From NCBI GenBank assembly GCA_930367215.1, contig OV884058.1:165646478-165710477 (forward strand): a DNA stretch of 64,000 nucleotides, written 5' to 3'. This DNA is from Pollenia angustigena (taxonomy: Eukaryota > Arthropoda > Insecta > Diptera > Polleniidae). The position numbers and the translations under genes were made by a program. Under the pieces are notes generated by a model, which saw only the letters and a program-made list of their open reading frames with translations, made no database searches and was not told the origin of the DNA. Within the stretch, counting starts at the first letter, position 1. Each line of letters begins with the position of its first letter. Shown here piece after piece: positions 45,067 to 55,690 of this stretch.

Positions 45067-45345
45067 CATTTAAAAAAATTTTGCCCCCCCCCCTAGATTT
45101 TATCCTGGCTACGCCCATGTATTCGTGTATTGTCATCGGGAATATGCATGCCTGCAAAGTTTCATCCATTTGCATTGACTAAAAGGCGGTCAAAAAAGCA
45201 TTTTACCAAAAAAAAACATTTTTACACCCCCCCCCCCCACACTCCCTAGATTTTATACCGGCTACGCCCATGTATTCGTGTATTGTCATCGGAAATATGT
45301 ATGCCTGCAAAGTTTCATCCATTTGCATTGAGTATAAGGCGGTTA
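45067..45345. repeat. Tandem duplication with poly-C tracts in the Helitron
   Basis: Two copies of about 125 bp share TATTCGTGTATTGTCATCGG and GCAAAGTTTCATCCATTTGC. Each is preceded by a C homopolymer, at about 45084-45093 and 45227-45238. The C runs stand out in such AT-rich DNA and may vary in length. Confidence 0.85.
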
Positions 45346-45468
45346 AATTAACGTTACAAGATTTGATTTTCCGAAGTGAAGCTACAGAAAAGGTTTTCAT
45401 AAGTTGCATTGTGTTAGTAACACTATGCGACAGTCAAAATCGGGTTGGGATGAAACCAACGGGAAATG

Positions 45469-45806
45469 TTATATCGGTAAAAAAGAAGTTAAACGTGTCC
45501 CGGCGTTTCGCTGGGTCACGTATAGGAATGGAGATATATCGATTTGAAAAATGGGCTGTCATATGTCCTATGGATATGACTTATATACCAAAATATCGGA
45601 AAAACTCGACAAAATCGGTTCAGATACAAAAAAGTTATGACCAAAATTAAGGCCAAGCTTTATAACTCAAGTAAATGGTAAATTTCTTCTTAAACACGTC
45701 GGTTTATAAATCTGTCAAATCGGTTAAAAAATGGCCGAGTTATAACCGAAATACTGAATCCCAGCGAAACGCCGGGACACGTAGAACTTCTTTTTTACCG
45801 ATATAA
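45469..45806. repeat. 47-bp inverted pair flanking a dispersed-repeat segment
   Basis: TTATATCGGTAAAAAAGAAG and GTCCCGGCGTTTCGCTGGG on the left return as reverse complements at 45760-45806. Between the arms, 45549-45758 matches the dispersed repeat at 23130-23390 (GGATATGACTTATATACCAA, AAATCGGTTCAGATACAAAA). Confidence 0.8.
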
Positions 45807-46149
45807 CTTTCCCCGGTAGTTTGAACCCTTCCCGATCACTGACCCCTACCATTTGTCGCACAGTGTAATTGATGTTCTCTGAAATTCGTGAACCGATGTT
45901 TCTGTAAAGTTCACGTGGAAGGTGACGTCAATACCAGGGTTTTTATGTATCAACGGTGTATTCAAATGTGTATTGGTTTGTGAGTTATAGCCATTTTAGT
46001 GAACACTGCATTCATTCCGAAACATGTATTTATATTCCCATACAAATATCAACAAAATGCCCTCCATTTTGAACTTCTCCGAAACGGCTTGACCTATTTT
46101 TATGAAATTTTGTATGTGTATTTGTTAGGTATGGGAAAAGGGCGTAGAG

Positions 46150-46735
46150 TCGTATATTGCTAGAGGGCGCAAAATATTGCAATAGGGGTAAAAGCTTCCA
46201 CTCCCTAATCTTCTAAACTAATCAACCGGTTTTCTTAAAATTTGGCATGCAGACAATGTAGCACCTGAAAGTGAATAAGGAATAGGGTGTGAAATAGGGT
46301 AAGAGGGCTAAATGCTCCCCCTCCCTATATCGTCGTAACTAATCAACTAATTTTTTTGAAATTTCGCTGACAAATAGTGTTACAGTTGGAAAGAACTATA
46401 GCCTATAGTTTTTAATATTTAGGGCGTGAAATAGAGCAATATTGGTAAAAGCTCCCCCTCCCTCTATCTTCTTAACTAATCAACCGGTTTTATTAAAATT
46501 TGGCATGCATACACTGTTACATCGGAAAGAGGACAGGGCATTAAATAGGGCAAGAGGGGTAAAAGCTCCGCCTCCCTATATCTTCTTAACTAATAAATTA
46601 ATTTTCTTAAAATTGGGCAGGCAAATAGTATAACATCTGAAAAGAACTATGGCCTATGATTTTTTCTTAAAATTTGGCTAGCAGACACTGTTACATCTTA
46701 AAGAAATAAGTTATGTGGCAAAACAACGTTTGCCG
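46150..46735. repeat. Tandem array of diverged ~130-bp units at the Helitron 3' end
   Basis: The block GGTAAAAGCTCC(C/G)CCTCCCT, then CTTCTTAACTAATCAACCGG, then TTAAAATTTGGCATGCA, then an ACTGTTACATC-like segment repeats four to five times with substitutions and indels. The array ends immediately upstream of the terminal hairpin. Confidence 0.8.
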
Positions 46736-46745
46736 GGCCAGCTAG

Positions 46746-47689
46746 TATTTTTATAAAACTTTTAAGTATAAAAAACAATTATAAAGGATTACTTTTGACA
46801 TCGCGAACAAAAATAAAGGTACGGTCACCTATGTGATCACGTAGGTCACATTTGTGATCTTATGAGATAACTCCTCAAGAATTTTCTTTAATCCACATGA
46901 AATTTTTCTTATTTCTATATTCAGTGAGCCATAAATCAAATTTATCAATATTTAGGATGAACACTCCAGAACTGAATTCGGAATTTCGCAATAAATGTTG
47001 CAAACATTTTGAAATCCAAAATAAGCACATATCTGATAATATCTGCTGAAAAATTAAAGTTTTAAAACTTTTACCTAACGTCACAAACCTTTGAAACTAT
47101 CCAAAATGCTGACCAGTAAAGCGTTACTTTGCATTCCGAAAATTAATGCTGCATACTCTGTCTATAGTGCGTGCAATGTACGTGAATATTTTTTTGATAT
47201 TTTATTTCACATATTCATGTTAACTTCATATAAACAAAAATAATTCATTATATTTGTAAATTTTCTCAAAGTATTACGAAATATTTACGATTTGTTATTG
47301 TTTTGAAAGAAGTTTAAACCGCATTTAAAGAATAAATAGTATTAAAAATCATTGCTGTGAACAAGAGGTGAACAATTTGGTTTTATTTGTATTATTTTGG
47401 GAATTCCAATGTGTTTGTTTATTTTTCAATATTCATTTATATTCAGAAATAGTTTCGAGTCACTGTCTAGACGCTAAACTGCAGAATTTTGTTTAGTTTC
47501 GTAAGAAATTTTAAATACAAAAAAAAAAATGTCACATGTAAATGTTTAAGGAACTTGAGAAATAGAAATCGGTTAGACCAGGCGCAAAATTTTTATTAGT
47601 GTTAAACGCAAAAATAAAGAGTTTTGGCAACGTTTTATGTGATACATTCGGGAATTATAAATCTATTTAAAGTGTTGACCATAATTTTG
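46746..47689. other. Spacer with a 20-bp near-palindrome
   Basis: ACCTATGTGATCACGTAGGT (46827-46846) is palindromic apart from one mismatched pair and is followed by further GTCACATTTGTGATC-type motifs. No gene or element ends were identified. Confidence 0.4.
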
Positions 47690-49920
47690 GCAACATGGAC
47701 CAAGAACGTGTAAGGCCAATTTCGGTTACCCTTTTAGAACTTACCCATATTCCAATGAGAGCTACCTCCGACTGGATACATAGCGACGACAGCTACGCAA
47801 ATTAATTGGTTAAAATATAAAAAATATCTCAGTACCCATTGCACAGAAAATATTCCGCTCAGTACACCGGATTATGTAGATCGCTCTATTGACAATTTTG
47901 ACAGTTTTCTGAAACTAGCTGTTCAACATTCCAGCGATACCCCCAAAAAAATTAAAAATACTAAAATATATTCTTCAGATGTCGAGCGGCTCTTGACTGA
48001 AAAAATGAGAGTTCGAAGAGAGTGGCAACTTTACAGATCCCCGCAACTTAAGATTTTATTAAAAAAGTGCACAAAAAAGCTAAGAAAGTTACTGCAGAAT
48101 CAGAAAACGGCTTCTCTAGAAAAATATCTTAAGGAACTTGATGCAACTCCACAATCTGACTACTCATTATGGCGTGCAGCTAGAAATCTAAAAAGGCCAG
48201 TTATATCTAAGCCACCATTAAGAAACTTGAATGGTAATTGGGCAAGAAACGATATTGAAAAAGGAAATCTGTTTGTTAGTCACTTGAAAAACGTATTTAC
48301 ACCAAATATATTTCACAATATTGCGGTCGAGTTACCACCTGTTGCTGCTAAAGCAGCTATTCCCCTCAGATTTGAGTTAAGAGAAATCGAAAAGGCTATT
48401 TGTGACTTAAACACTAAGAAGGCACCTGGTATGGATAAAATCAGTAATAAAATGCTTTTGGAGCTACATCGCATAGCAAAGAAAATTATTCTTTTTATTT
48501 TTAATGCTATTTTACGCCTTGAATACTATCCTCAAAAATGGAAGGTTTCCTTAGTTACCATGATACCAAAGCCAGGTAAAGATCATACAAATGTTGAGTC
48601 TTATAGGCCTATTAGCTTATTATCAAATATGTCAAAGTTGTTTGAGAAATTATTAGTTTCAAAATTAACACCGATTTTAAGTGTAAATAGATGTATTCCA
48701 AACCATCAGTTCGGATTTAGAAGAAAACACAGCACAATTGAACAGACTCATCGAATAGTAAATGTCATAAGAAAAGCTAAAGAAAAACTAAAAGCTCAGC
48801 ACTCTTCATCGATGTTTCGCAAGCTTTTGATAAAGTCTGGCATGAAGGCTTATTACATAAATTGAAGCAAAATTTACCAGCAAACACACACAAGCTGCTA
48901 GAAAGCTACTTAGTAGGTCGTCAATTTATTATTAAAGAAGGAAATTTCTTAAGTTCACCCCAGCCCATTGCCGCTGGAGTCCCACAAGGCAGCTTCCTGG
49001 GCCCCCTATTATACTTAATTTATACTTCGGACATGCCAACAAGCAACTATACACAAACTTCAACATTTGCAGACGATACAGCTTTTCTAAGCGTCCACGA
49101 AAATCGTTATGAAGCATCGCGTTACTTACAGCATCATATATGTATTTCAACTAGAAATATGGTTACGACAATGGAGGATAATGGTCAATGAGCAAAAATG
49201 CGTACATATAACATTCACTTTGCGCCGGGAATCTTGCCCCCCTATTACAATCAATAATCAAATAATTCCTCAACATTCGCATGTTAAATATCTCGGTATA
49301 CATCTGGATCGGCGATTAACGTGGAAATGCCATATAGAGGCAAAATTAACTCAAATGAAACTAAAAGCCATTCAAATTCATTGGCTTATTGGAAGAAATT
49401 CTGTCCTTAGTCTCGATTGCAAGCTTTTACTTTACAACTCTATCTTAAAGCCTATCTGGTGCTACGGTATTCAACTATGGGGCACTGCCTCGGCCTCTAA
49501 TATCGACAAAATTCAAAGGCGCCAAAATAAACTTCTTCGAATAATCACAGCCGCTCCCTGGTATGTTAAAAACTCAAACATTCATAAGGATCTCAATGTG
49601 CCATTAGTTAAAACTATGATTACAAAATATGCAATAAAATATTTAAAAAGGCTTGAACAACACCCAAATCCACTAGCTCGAAATATTTTAAATCATGGCG
49701 GCCACACTCGCTTAAGAAGAAGAGACACTGCAGCACTTACCCAATTAGATGAGCGATAAACACCTATAAAAGTGAACAGAACCCGTGATGAAGAAAATTT
49801 TGTCTGGCACTGGCAGGACATAAAATAACGTATTAGGTTAAGATTTGATTAATTATTGTTAGTTCATATTTAATATATGAAGATTCAACAAAAAATAATG
49901 ACAAAAAAAAAAAAAAAAAA
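47690..49920 (+). pseudogene. 5'-truncated jockey-clade LINE (reverse transcriptase ORF2)
   Basis: The copy begins in the end of the endonuclease domain (ISVTLLELTHIPMRATSDWI in one frame). It then runs open from about 47790 through the linker into reverse transcriptase: KKAPGMDKISNKML, KWKVSLVTMIPKPGKD, YRPISLLSNMSKLFEKLL, HQFGFRRKHSTIEQ. A frameshift near 48800 precedes the first catalytic block VSQAFDKVWHEGLL. PQGSFLGPLLYLIY and the catalytic FADDTAFL (about 49066) follow, then a second frameshift near 49145 and the C-terminal VKYLGIHLDRRLTW, WCYGIQLWG and LRRRDTAALTQLDER, with a stop at 49759. A poly(A) of about 18 at 49902-49919 marks the 3' end. These features are typical of the jockey clade in flies. 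Two frameshifts and the 5' truncation make it inactive. Confidence 0.93.
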
Positions 49921-50195
49921 TCAAATGAATAGTAGTCGGACAACTCAAGACCTTGTCTATTAAGTACTGGAGGCAGGACTTTCTTACCACTATTTTTTAA
50001 ATTGTTTTTAACTGGTCTTTCATCATGTTTTCGAGCGTTTTCACGAAACTTTGAACATTAACAGACAAGATGCGTTTTGTTCAATTGACTTTCAAAAAAA
50101 ACAACGTAAAACTATGTATAAACACACGTACATACAATGATGAAAATAAAAAAAAATATTTAGATTATTTTTAGGTGCGTTTTTTTGCATTTCAA
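49921..50195. other. Spacer after the LINE poly(A)
   Basis: No element ends were seen. The sequence after the poly(A), TCAAATGAATAG, was not found again at the 5' truncation, so the LINE target duplication is unresolved. Confidence 0.4.
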
Positions 50196-50560
50196 CCCGC
50201 AGGCAAACATACGTGCCAAACATATTTGGGGTTAATTTGGGCAGGTTGAAATTTACACATACTTCCCCCATATATATTTTGAAAGGTAAGAGGCGCCTCC
50301 AAAATATACCCGAGTTTTAGACAGGTGCGCCCTATGCTCTCCCCACAGCACCCCCCTGAAGTAAGGCGACTTTTTGACCAAATTTGAGGCCTCCTAGCGG
50401 GAAAATGGGGCAAGATAGGCCCCTACCACCTACCACATTTTTGTTGCCCCAACCCTCCGCTACAAATCCCTTTTGAACATATGTACTCTATCTCTAACGT
50501 GAACAATTGTATGATGCAAAATCCCCTGGGCAAGTATGTTTGCCTATGGTCGTCAAAGGG
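50196..50560. mobile_element. piggyBac-like MITE, relatively GC-rich
   Basis: The right end read inward is CCCTTTGACGACCATAGGCA and is followed outside by TTAA (50561-50564). The left end is CCCGCAGGCAAACATACGTG, preceded by TCAA. Both ends share AGGCAAACATAC(G/T)TGCC, and the left lacks about 11 bp near its tip. CCC ends next to TTAA indicate piggyBac type. The 365-bp interior is distinctly richer in G+C than its surroundings and has no open frame of note. Confidence 0.65.
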
Positions 50561-50639
50561 TTAAGACAACATTACAAAAACGTTAAAAAAATATAGTTTA
50601 ATCCTAGTATTTGCTCGCATGTACTTTATTAGAAAGCAT

Positions 50640-51640
50640 AGTGTTACATCGTTTGGCATGTATCCCACCAAGGCAGTACAAATCTGGTTTGGAATAGCTT
50701 ACCATGGCATGTTCTCCCACAGTTCGTCTTTTTGGGATTTTATTTGTCCAATCCTTTCTTTGACAATCTTTTTATGGGATTTAGACCAATGGATTGCACA
50801 GGCCAAGACAATAAATCAACTCCGTTGTCTCAAATCATTTTTTTGCAAGACCCGCGGCCGTATTCTGTAATTCGCTAAGGCTAAATCTCTATCGCTAGAA
50901 ATCTATAAAGTTGATTTAGCGATTTTTGGCTTCGAATGCACTACTGTAACATGAATTGCTAAATTTCGCAATGCCATAAAAATTTAATTCACCGCAATTT
51001 TAGCTTTTAAGGTCATCGCTAAAATGTTTAAATTTTGTATTCTCTTAGGCATTTTAGCGATCGAGATTTAGCTTTAGCCAAGCGAATTACAGAATACGGC
51101 TGCCGAATTGTGTTTCGTGTCGTTATTTTGTGGGAACAGCCAATGAAGTGCCATTTTCCTTTCAGCATATGGCAGCATTATTTCACTAAATACTTCAACG
51201 TTCAAATATTGCTCCATGATGCTTTTTATCGAAAATAATGGCCCAGCATCATGCCAGGTACAGCATCCCCCCACCATTATGTTGCCACCTACATGCTTTA
51301 ATGTATTTGTAGTGTAACGTGGGTGCTATCCTGCACTTTTTGGACGCCTTTTTTATGTTTTACCGTCGTTTCCTATTAAACTGATTTTAGATTCAGCCGA
51401 CCAAAGCACATGGCGCCATTTTTTCACGAACATGGTCATCCCAATCCTAATGAGGTTTTGCGAAGATTAGTCGATTTAGACGAGGTATTTTTGTTATCAT
51501 AAGCACTTTCCTCGATAACCTCCCGAAAATATTTTGTTCTACCAGCCGTCGCCTTTCAGCTCTAGAAGATATTTCGAGTCCCAATTCTGTTTTAATTGGC
51601 ACACCGGACTTGAAAGGATCTCGACTAGAAACAAGTTTTG
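50640..51640 (-). pseudogene. Tc1-family transposase, interrupted by a MITE
   Basis: The minus strand reads, in order, ELGLEISSRAERRRLVEQNI, a decayed middle, CCTWHDAGPLFSIKSIMEQY, FSEIMLPYAERKMALHWLFP and QNNDTKHNSA. That is the Tc1 block with the second catalytic aspartate (usually QQDNDPKHTS). After the MITE it continues as RVLQKNDLRQRS, a stop, VKERIGQIKSQKDELWENMP and TALVGYMPNDVTLC, matching the Tc1 C-terminus. Several stops and shifts show it is dead. Terminal repeats could not be placed with confidence. Confidence 0.82.
50856..51103. mobile_element. MITE inserted in the Tc1 coding region
   Basis: GGCCGTATTCTGTAATTCGC at the left is mirrored by GCGAATTACAGAATACGGCT at the right. A GGCTAAATCTC / GAGATTTAGC block continues the pairing, and further TTTAGCGAT motifs occur inside. 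It separates HNS from RVLQK of the Tc1 protein, so it inserted after the Tc1 did. A 2-3 bp CG-containing duplication is possible but cannot be fixed. Confidence 0.75.
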
Positions 51641-53355
51641 TTTTTTTTTTTTTTATTAAATTTATGAAGATAATCAAATTAACACTAATGGCCATTTTCT
51701 CATTAGTCAATTAACTTTTTTCCCAACGAAAAACTGCACATTAAAGAAATTTGGTTTTCTCAATGTCTCATTTGCTTCGATTTTATCGCAAAGCTAACCG
51801 GCACTCATCTGCCAATTATTTATTTTCCTTTTATTTGCCGTACAGATAAATTCAATCAGCTGACTCCCAACTTTTACATGTATTTTGAGTGGCGTTGCCA
51901 GCTGAAAACAATGTTTTTTGTCGGTATATTGAGAAACCCAAAATCGTTAACGGACAGTTTATCGTTCCAATAAATTTATGTTGACATTAAGTAACAGGCA
52001 GTTTGTCGATACATTGAGAAAATGGCCATAAAACTATTTTCGCTAAGGAAAATTGGTAATTGCTTTGCATATAAACACTATTTTTTGCCAGCTCATATTC
52101 ACAACCTTTTACAATTAAGGGAATGTTTTTTTTTGTCCGTAACGTATTACAGACACAAACCTTGTGAAAAATAAACGTCATCTGTTGTGAATGCAGCCAA
52201 TATAAAAAGAAATTGAATAACGAAAATACTTGCATGCATTAACCAAATTACATTTGACTTCAATAGTAAATATAAAAACTAAAGTCAAGTCAAATTTTTT
52301 AAAAAACCCCAATTAACACCACTTCTTCAGCAAACTTGTTACTTTACGAACGACAGGCATGTCATAATATTAAATTAAATAATAAACCTTAAACAAATTT
52401 AGTTAAAATTTTTATTTAAATAACCGTTACCAACAATAAAAACATATTAAACAAAACCAAACTGTCATAAAATGTTACACCGCATACCCACAACATACGG
52501 ACAACTAATAATTTAATAAGGCGCTAATGTCCAATAAAATCAATTACATTGGCCCCAAAGATTGTTGCGATTTGATTATAAAAAACAATAGTTGTAGCAA
52601 CTCAACTACCAACTATTAAATAGTCATTCATTTTCAAAATCAAACAATAAAAATTAAAAAAAAAAAAATACTACAGCCAGTGCAGTATTCCACTACGCTG
52701 AGAATAACATTTACACGGATATCCGTGGACGTGTTTAAAATTGTGATGAACTTTTTGGATTTAAACATTTTTTTTATATTTAACTGAAAAAATCACTTAA
52801 AACTACAAAAAAAAAAAAAAAAAAGATTTTAGAAGAACATATAAATAGCAGTTTTGCTGTTTGTAGGTTTTCTTTTTCCAACTTGCACTGACGCATGCCA
52901 GAATAAAACATTTAAGAATATATTTTCATAAATATTATATTTTTAAACGATTAACGACGCTTAACGTTTTTTAAAAGAATTTGACATAGTGTTTGTAGAG
53001 GCCAAAAAAACTTTTTTAAGAGACTGAAACTGTGGTCCTTATAACAAAAAGAGAAAATATTTGTTGACCCTTGACCTCGAAACAAAGCAATTTTTCATCT
53101 GACTTGCTAAGACCAATTTCTGTGAATAATTCATTTAAGATTTATCTCCTCCTATTTTATTATTCATAAAAATCTTGAGAGAAGAAATTCGGTTTTCGGC
53201 ATACACCAAAGGAATAAAGCTGTCTGGTATCACCACAGGGCCGTTCTACTGAAAAAATTTACCAAGCGAATATTGTGATTATGTGTTATGATTTGGTTTT
53301 TATATTTCCTAAGCTAACCCCGCGAAGCTCTACGCTTGTCTGCAGCCACATTCTC
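51641..53355. other. AT-rich region with short direct and inverted repeats
   Basis: GGCCATTTTCTCA (about 51691) is mirrored by TGAGAAAATGGCC (about 52012). TTGTCGGTATATTGAGAAA and TTGTCGATACATTGAGAAA occur as direct repeats (about 51918 and 52002). They could be terminal repeats of the Tc1 copy to the left or of a separate element. No gene was seen in the rest. Confidence 0.4.
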
Positions 53356-53430
53356 TGACGGGAATCGAACCCGCAACCCCAGCGCTGATAGACTAGCTCA
53401 CTACCAACAAGCCTATTACACTTCGTCGTA
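53356..53430 (-). mobile_element. SINE-like tRNA-derived sequence
   Basis: The minus strand reads GGTAGTGAGCTAGTCTATCA, GCGCTGGGGTT, then GCGGGTTCGATTCCCGT, a recognisable A-box-like start and a good B box with a T-stem. It matches the order of blocks at 3045-3140. The 5' part does not fold into a clean cloverleaf, so a SINE is preferred to a tRNA gene. Confidence 0.5.
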
Positions 53431-53543
53431 ATAGTGCGTAATGAAAGCTCTATACCGGTCATTTTCGTCCATAACTAACGTCCCACCCTCGTTTTCAAAA
53501 AAGATTCCATCGATTAAAAAATGGCATAGAAAAGAATTGTTTT

Positions 53544-53700
53544 TGTAAAAAAGTGGAGGTGTGTATGTTGAAATGGGAGTTCCGAAGACCCCAGATATCA
53601 TGGAAACTAGGTAGTTATATATTTATATCAAGTATAGTCGGGAATAGATTGCTTTTGAAATTCAGCTAGATCGTTTCACAAATGACATGTGATATGTTAT
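53544..53700 (+). repeat. Dispersed fly repeat, partial copy
   Basis: TTGAAATGGGAGTTCCGAAG and TGAAATTCAGCTAGATCG match the segment at 22760-22880 of the family described at 22165-24092. Confidence 0.55.
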
Positions 53701-53859
53701 TTTATAATCCATAAACTTTATTTATTAACTATCAGCTTTCTCACTCTCATCCAACTAAGTAGGATACTGCAGTACCATGGTAGTCAAAATTAACGAAATC
53801 GGTTTACAAATGTCGGAGTTATAGACAACTTATTACTTTTTGCCCCCAAACAGAGATGT

Positions 53860-54400
53860 ATTAACAGGTTTACATGAGAACATACCGTGTCGGCCGAACC
53901 TCCTGGTGGATCTAAGCCACTGGGTGATAAACTATGCGCTTATCAACCGGCCCCCGCAAGGGAAAGGAACATCACAGAGAGGGAGCAATCCGAGAGTATA
54001 ATCCGGTAAAATTCTACACTTGCCCCCTTTTTACTAGCTGGAGCTATCTAACCTTCACAGCTTTTGGAATATGCCAGCAGCTCCTAGTAAATAACAACAG
54101 CACCTCGCAAGAAGCATACTAGCGGAGGCTTCAACCTAAAGTCAGTCTGGTGCTGTATCAAAGGATGCTATTGTCTTTAGTGGTATGAGAAAGTATCTTT
54201 GATCAGCCACGATCTCATGAAATCGTAATTTCTCAAGGTATCTGTCAATAATGAATTTTGGCTGAATCCCAGATATAGCCTGCACCCGATTTGCCCCGGA
54301 TAATGTTACACCAAAAGGTGAAATAACCTTAAGATGGTGCCTACAATTCCCGGGCGAGGAATTGGTACAATAGAGCGCTTACAATATGAGCTAAAAGAAA
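53860..54400. other. Less AT-rich segment of unknown origin
   Basis: This 0.5-kb stretch contains blocks such as GGCCGAACCTCCTGGTGGAT, AACCGGCCCCCGCAAGGGAA and TTCCCGGGCGAGGA, and is clearly richer in G+C than the spacer around it. No continuous frame spans it. A decayed retrotransposon segment is plausible but not shown. Confidence 0.35.
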
Positions 54401-55243
54401 AAAATTGAAAACGAGTCAATTCGGTTCATTATTTGATCTGGCCTCTATACAAGTTTTCTCCCGAATTAAGGGTTTCGATATAACAGGGTTCGCGCAGATA
54501 AAAAAGGCATCATAACGCTGTTGTATTTTGATATCAATAATATGACAAGTGTCTTTGTTTTTGAACAAATTACACTTTTCATCACTGTGTTATCAACATC
54601 ACTTAGCCAAATTACATCGGGGTCAAACATTGAAATTATGTCATCAATGGGATGACATATCGGTATCTCAGAAATGACGAATCGAAGGCAGTTTAATAAA
54701 AAATGTTATCACTACGATAACTCAGTAACATTGCGGAAAGAACTCATTATGCTCAATTTAATGACATTAGGCTTAAATTAATGACAGTTTGTCATTTGAC
54801 TTAAGGCATTGGGATTGACATAAGTCAAAGTGAGAGAATATTACTATTGGCCTACCCGTTACACAAGTTTGTTAAAATTTAATTGTATTCAACCCTTTGT
54901 TTAGTGAAGAATTTAATAATTTAAACAAAAAGAATATGGGAATTTTTGCTTCTTATTTACTTTTTTACATTAAAATAATGTTTATAATACACAAGATGTG
55001 GCATAGTCATAGCATAGATGACACATAATATATGACAACATTTTATGATGACGTTCGTCATTTGATTGATGTCACTTTTTGCTTCATTGATGCCATTTGT
55101 AATACCATTTTTGTCACAATACTGATGTTAGGGCATCATCAGTTTAAAGATGCATTTTTCTATGAGTGAACAGAACAAGCCAGGTTGAAAAATAAAGCTT
55201 AAATATTCTCTTTATACATATAACATTTGTTTGGTTTTAAGAA
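54401..55243. other. Spacer with repeated TGACAT/TCATCA-like motifs
   Basis: Many short ATGACA, GTCATT and CATCAAT motifs recur on both strands between 54530 and 55140, giving loose self-complementarity. No precise element ends could be defined. Confidence 0.35.
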
Positions 55244-55690
55244 TCACCCAAATCGACTTTTGATATCACAAACACCGAAACAATTATTGAAAGTTCTTCC
55301 AAGACTATGAGGTATACACCTTATGTATTTCACTGTGGATGGTCGCCATGTGGTTTTTTGGGTTTCTAGTTTTCTGCTTCCTTGTGGGTTTTCAACAAGA
55401 AAGTGATTGCATATTTGTTCATGCGGCTTACGAAGGGTATTATCGATCCATCCAAATTTTCTTCTATGCACTTCGGTGTTGTTGTCCTAAACATCCCTTC
55501 TGGCCTTAAGTTGTTCCTTAGTTGTTCCTTAAGCATTCTTCGGAGACAGCGATTTACAAAAGCTCGTTGCTGTTTTCCAAATTCGGCTTTCAACATTTTT
55601 TAAGGCTCCAACGTTCTCTGTATTAATGCTTTGCAAAAATTTTATCTATTGCACACGATGCACTGGAGTTTGAAGAACATAGAAACAGTT
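55244..55690 (-). pseudogene. LINE ORF2 C-terminal tail (same family as 1635-2390)
   Basis: On the minus strand, FVNRCLRRMLKEQLRN is followed, after a small duplication or shift, by RRKFGWIDNTLRKPHEQICN and WRPSTVKYIR. These match the FLNRCLRRIL... and RRKW.WIGHTLRKP...TWRR blocks at the C-terminal end of RTE-like insect LINEs. A short direct duplication at 55511-55530 (AGTTGTTCCTTA twice) breaks the frame. The reverse transcriptase core is absent. Confidence 0.8.

Larger units (their letters stand above)
44993..46745 (+). mobile_element. Non-autonomous Helitron
   Basis: The element starts TCTATATATATAAAAATAAG and ends with a 6-bp hairpin (GGCAAA, loop ACAACG, TTTGCC; 46717-46734), then GGGCCAG and terminal CTAG at 46745. 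It lies between A (44992) and T (46746), the expected Helitron target, without a duplication. Inside are a poly-C tandem duplication, a 47-bp inverted pair flanking a piece of the dispersed fly repeat, and 4-5 tandem units running up to the 3' end. No Rep/helicase frame is present. Confidence 0.75.
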
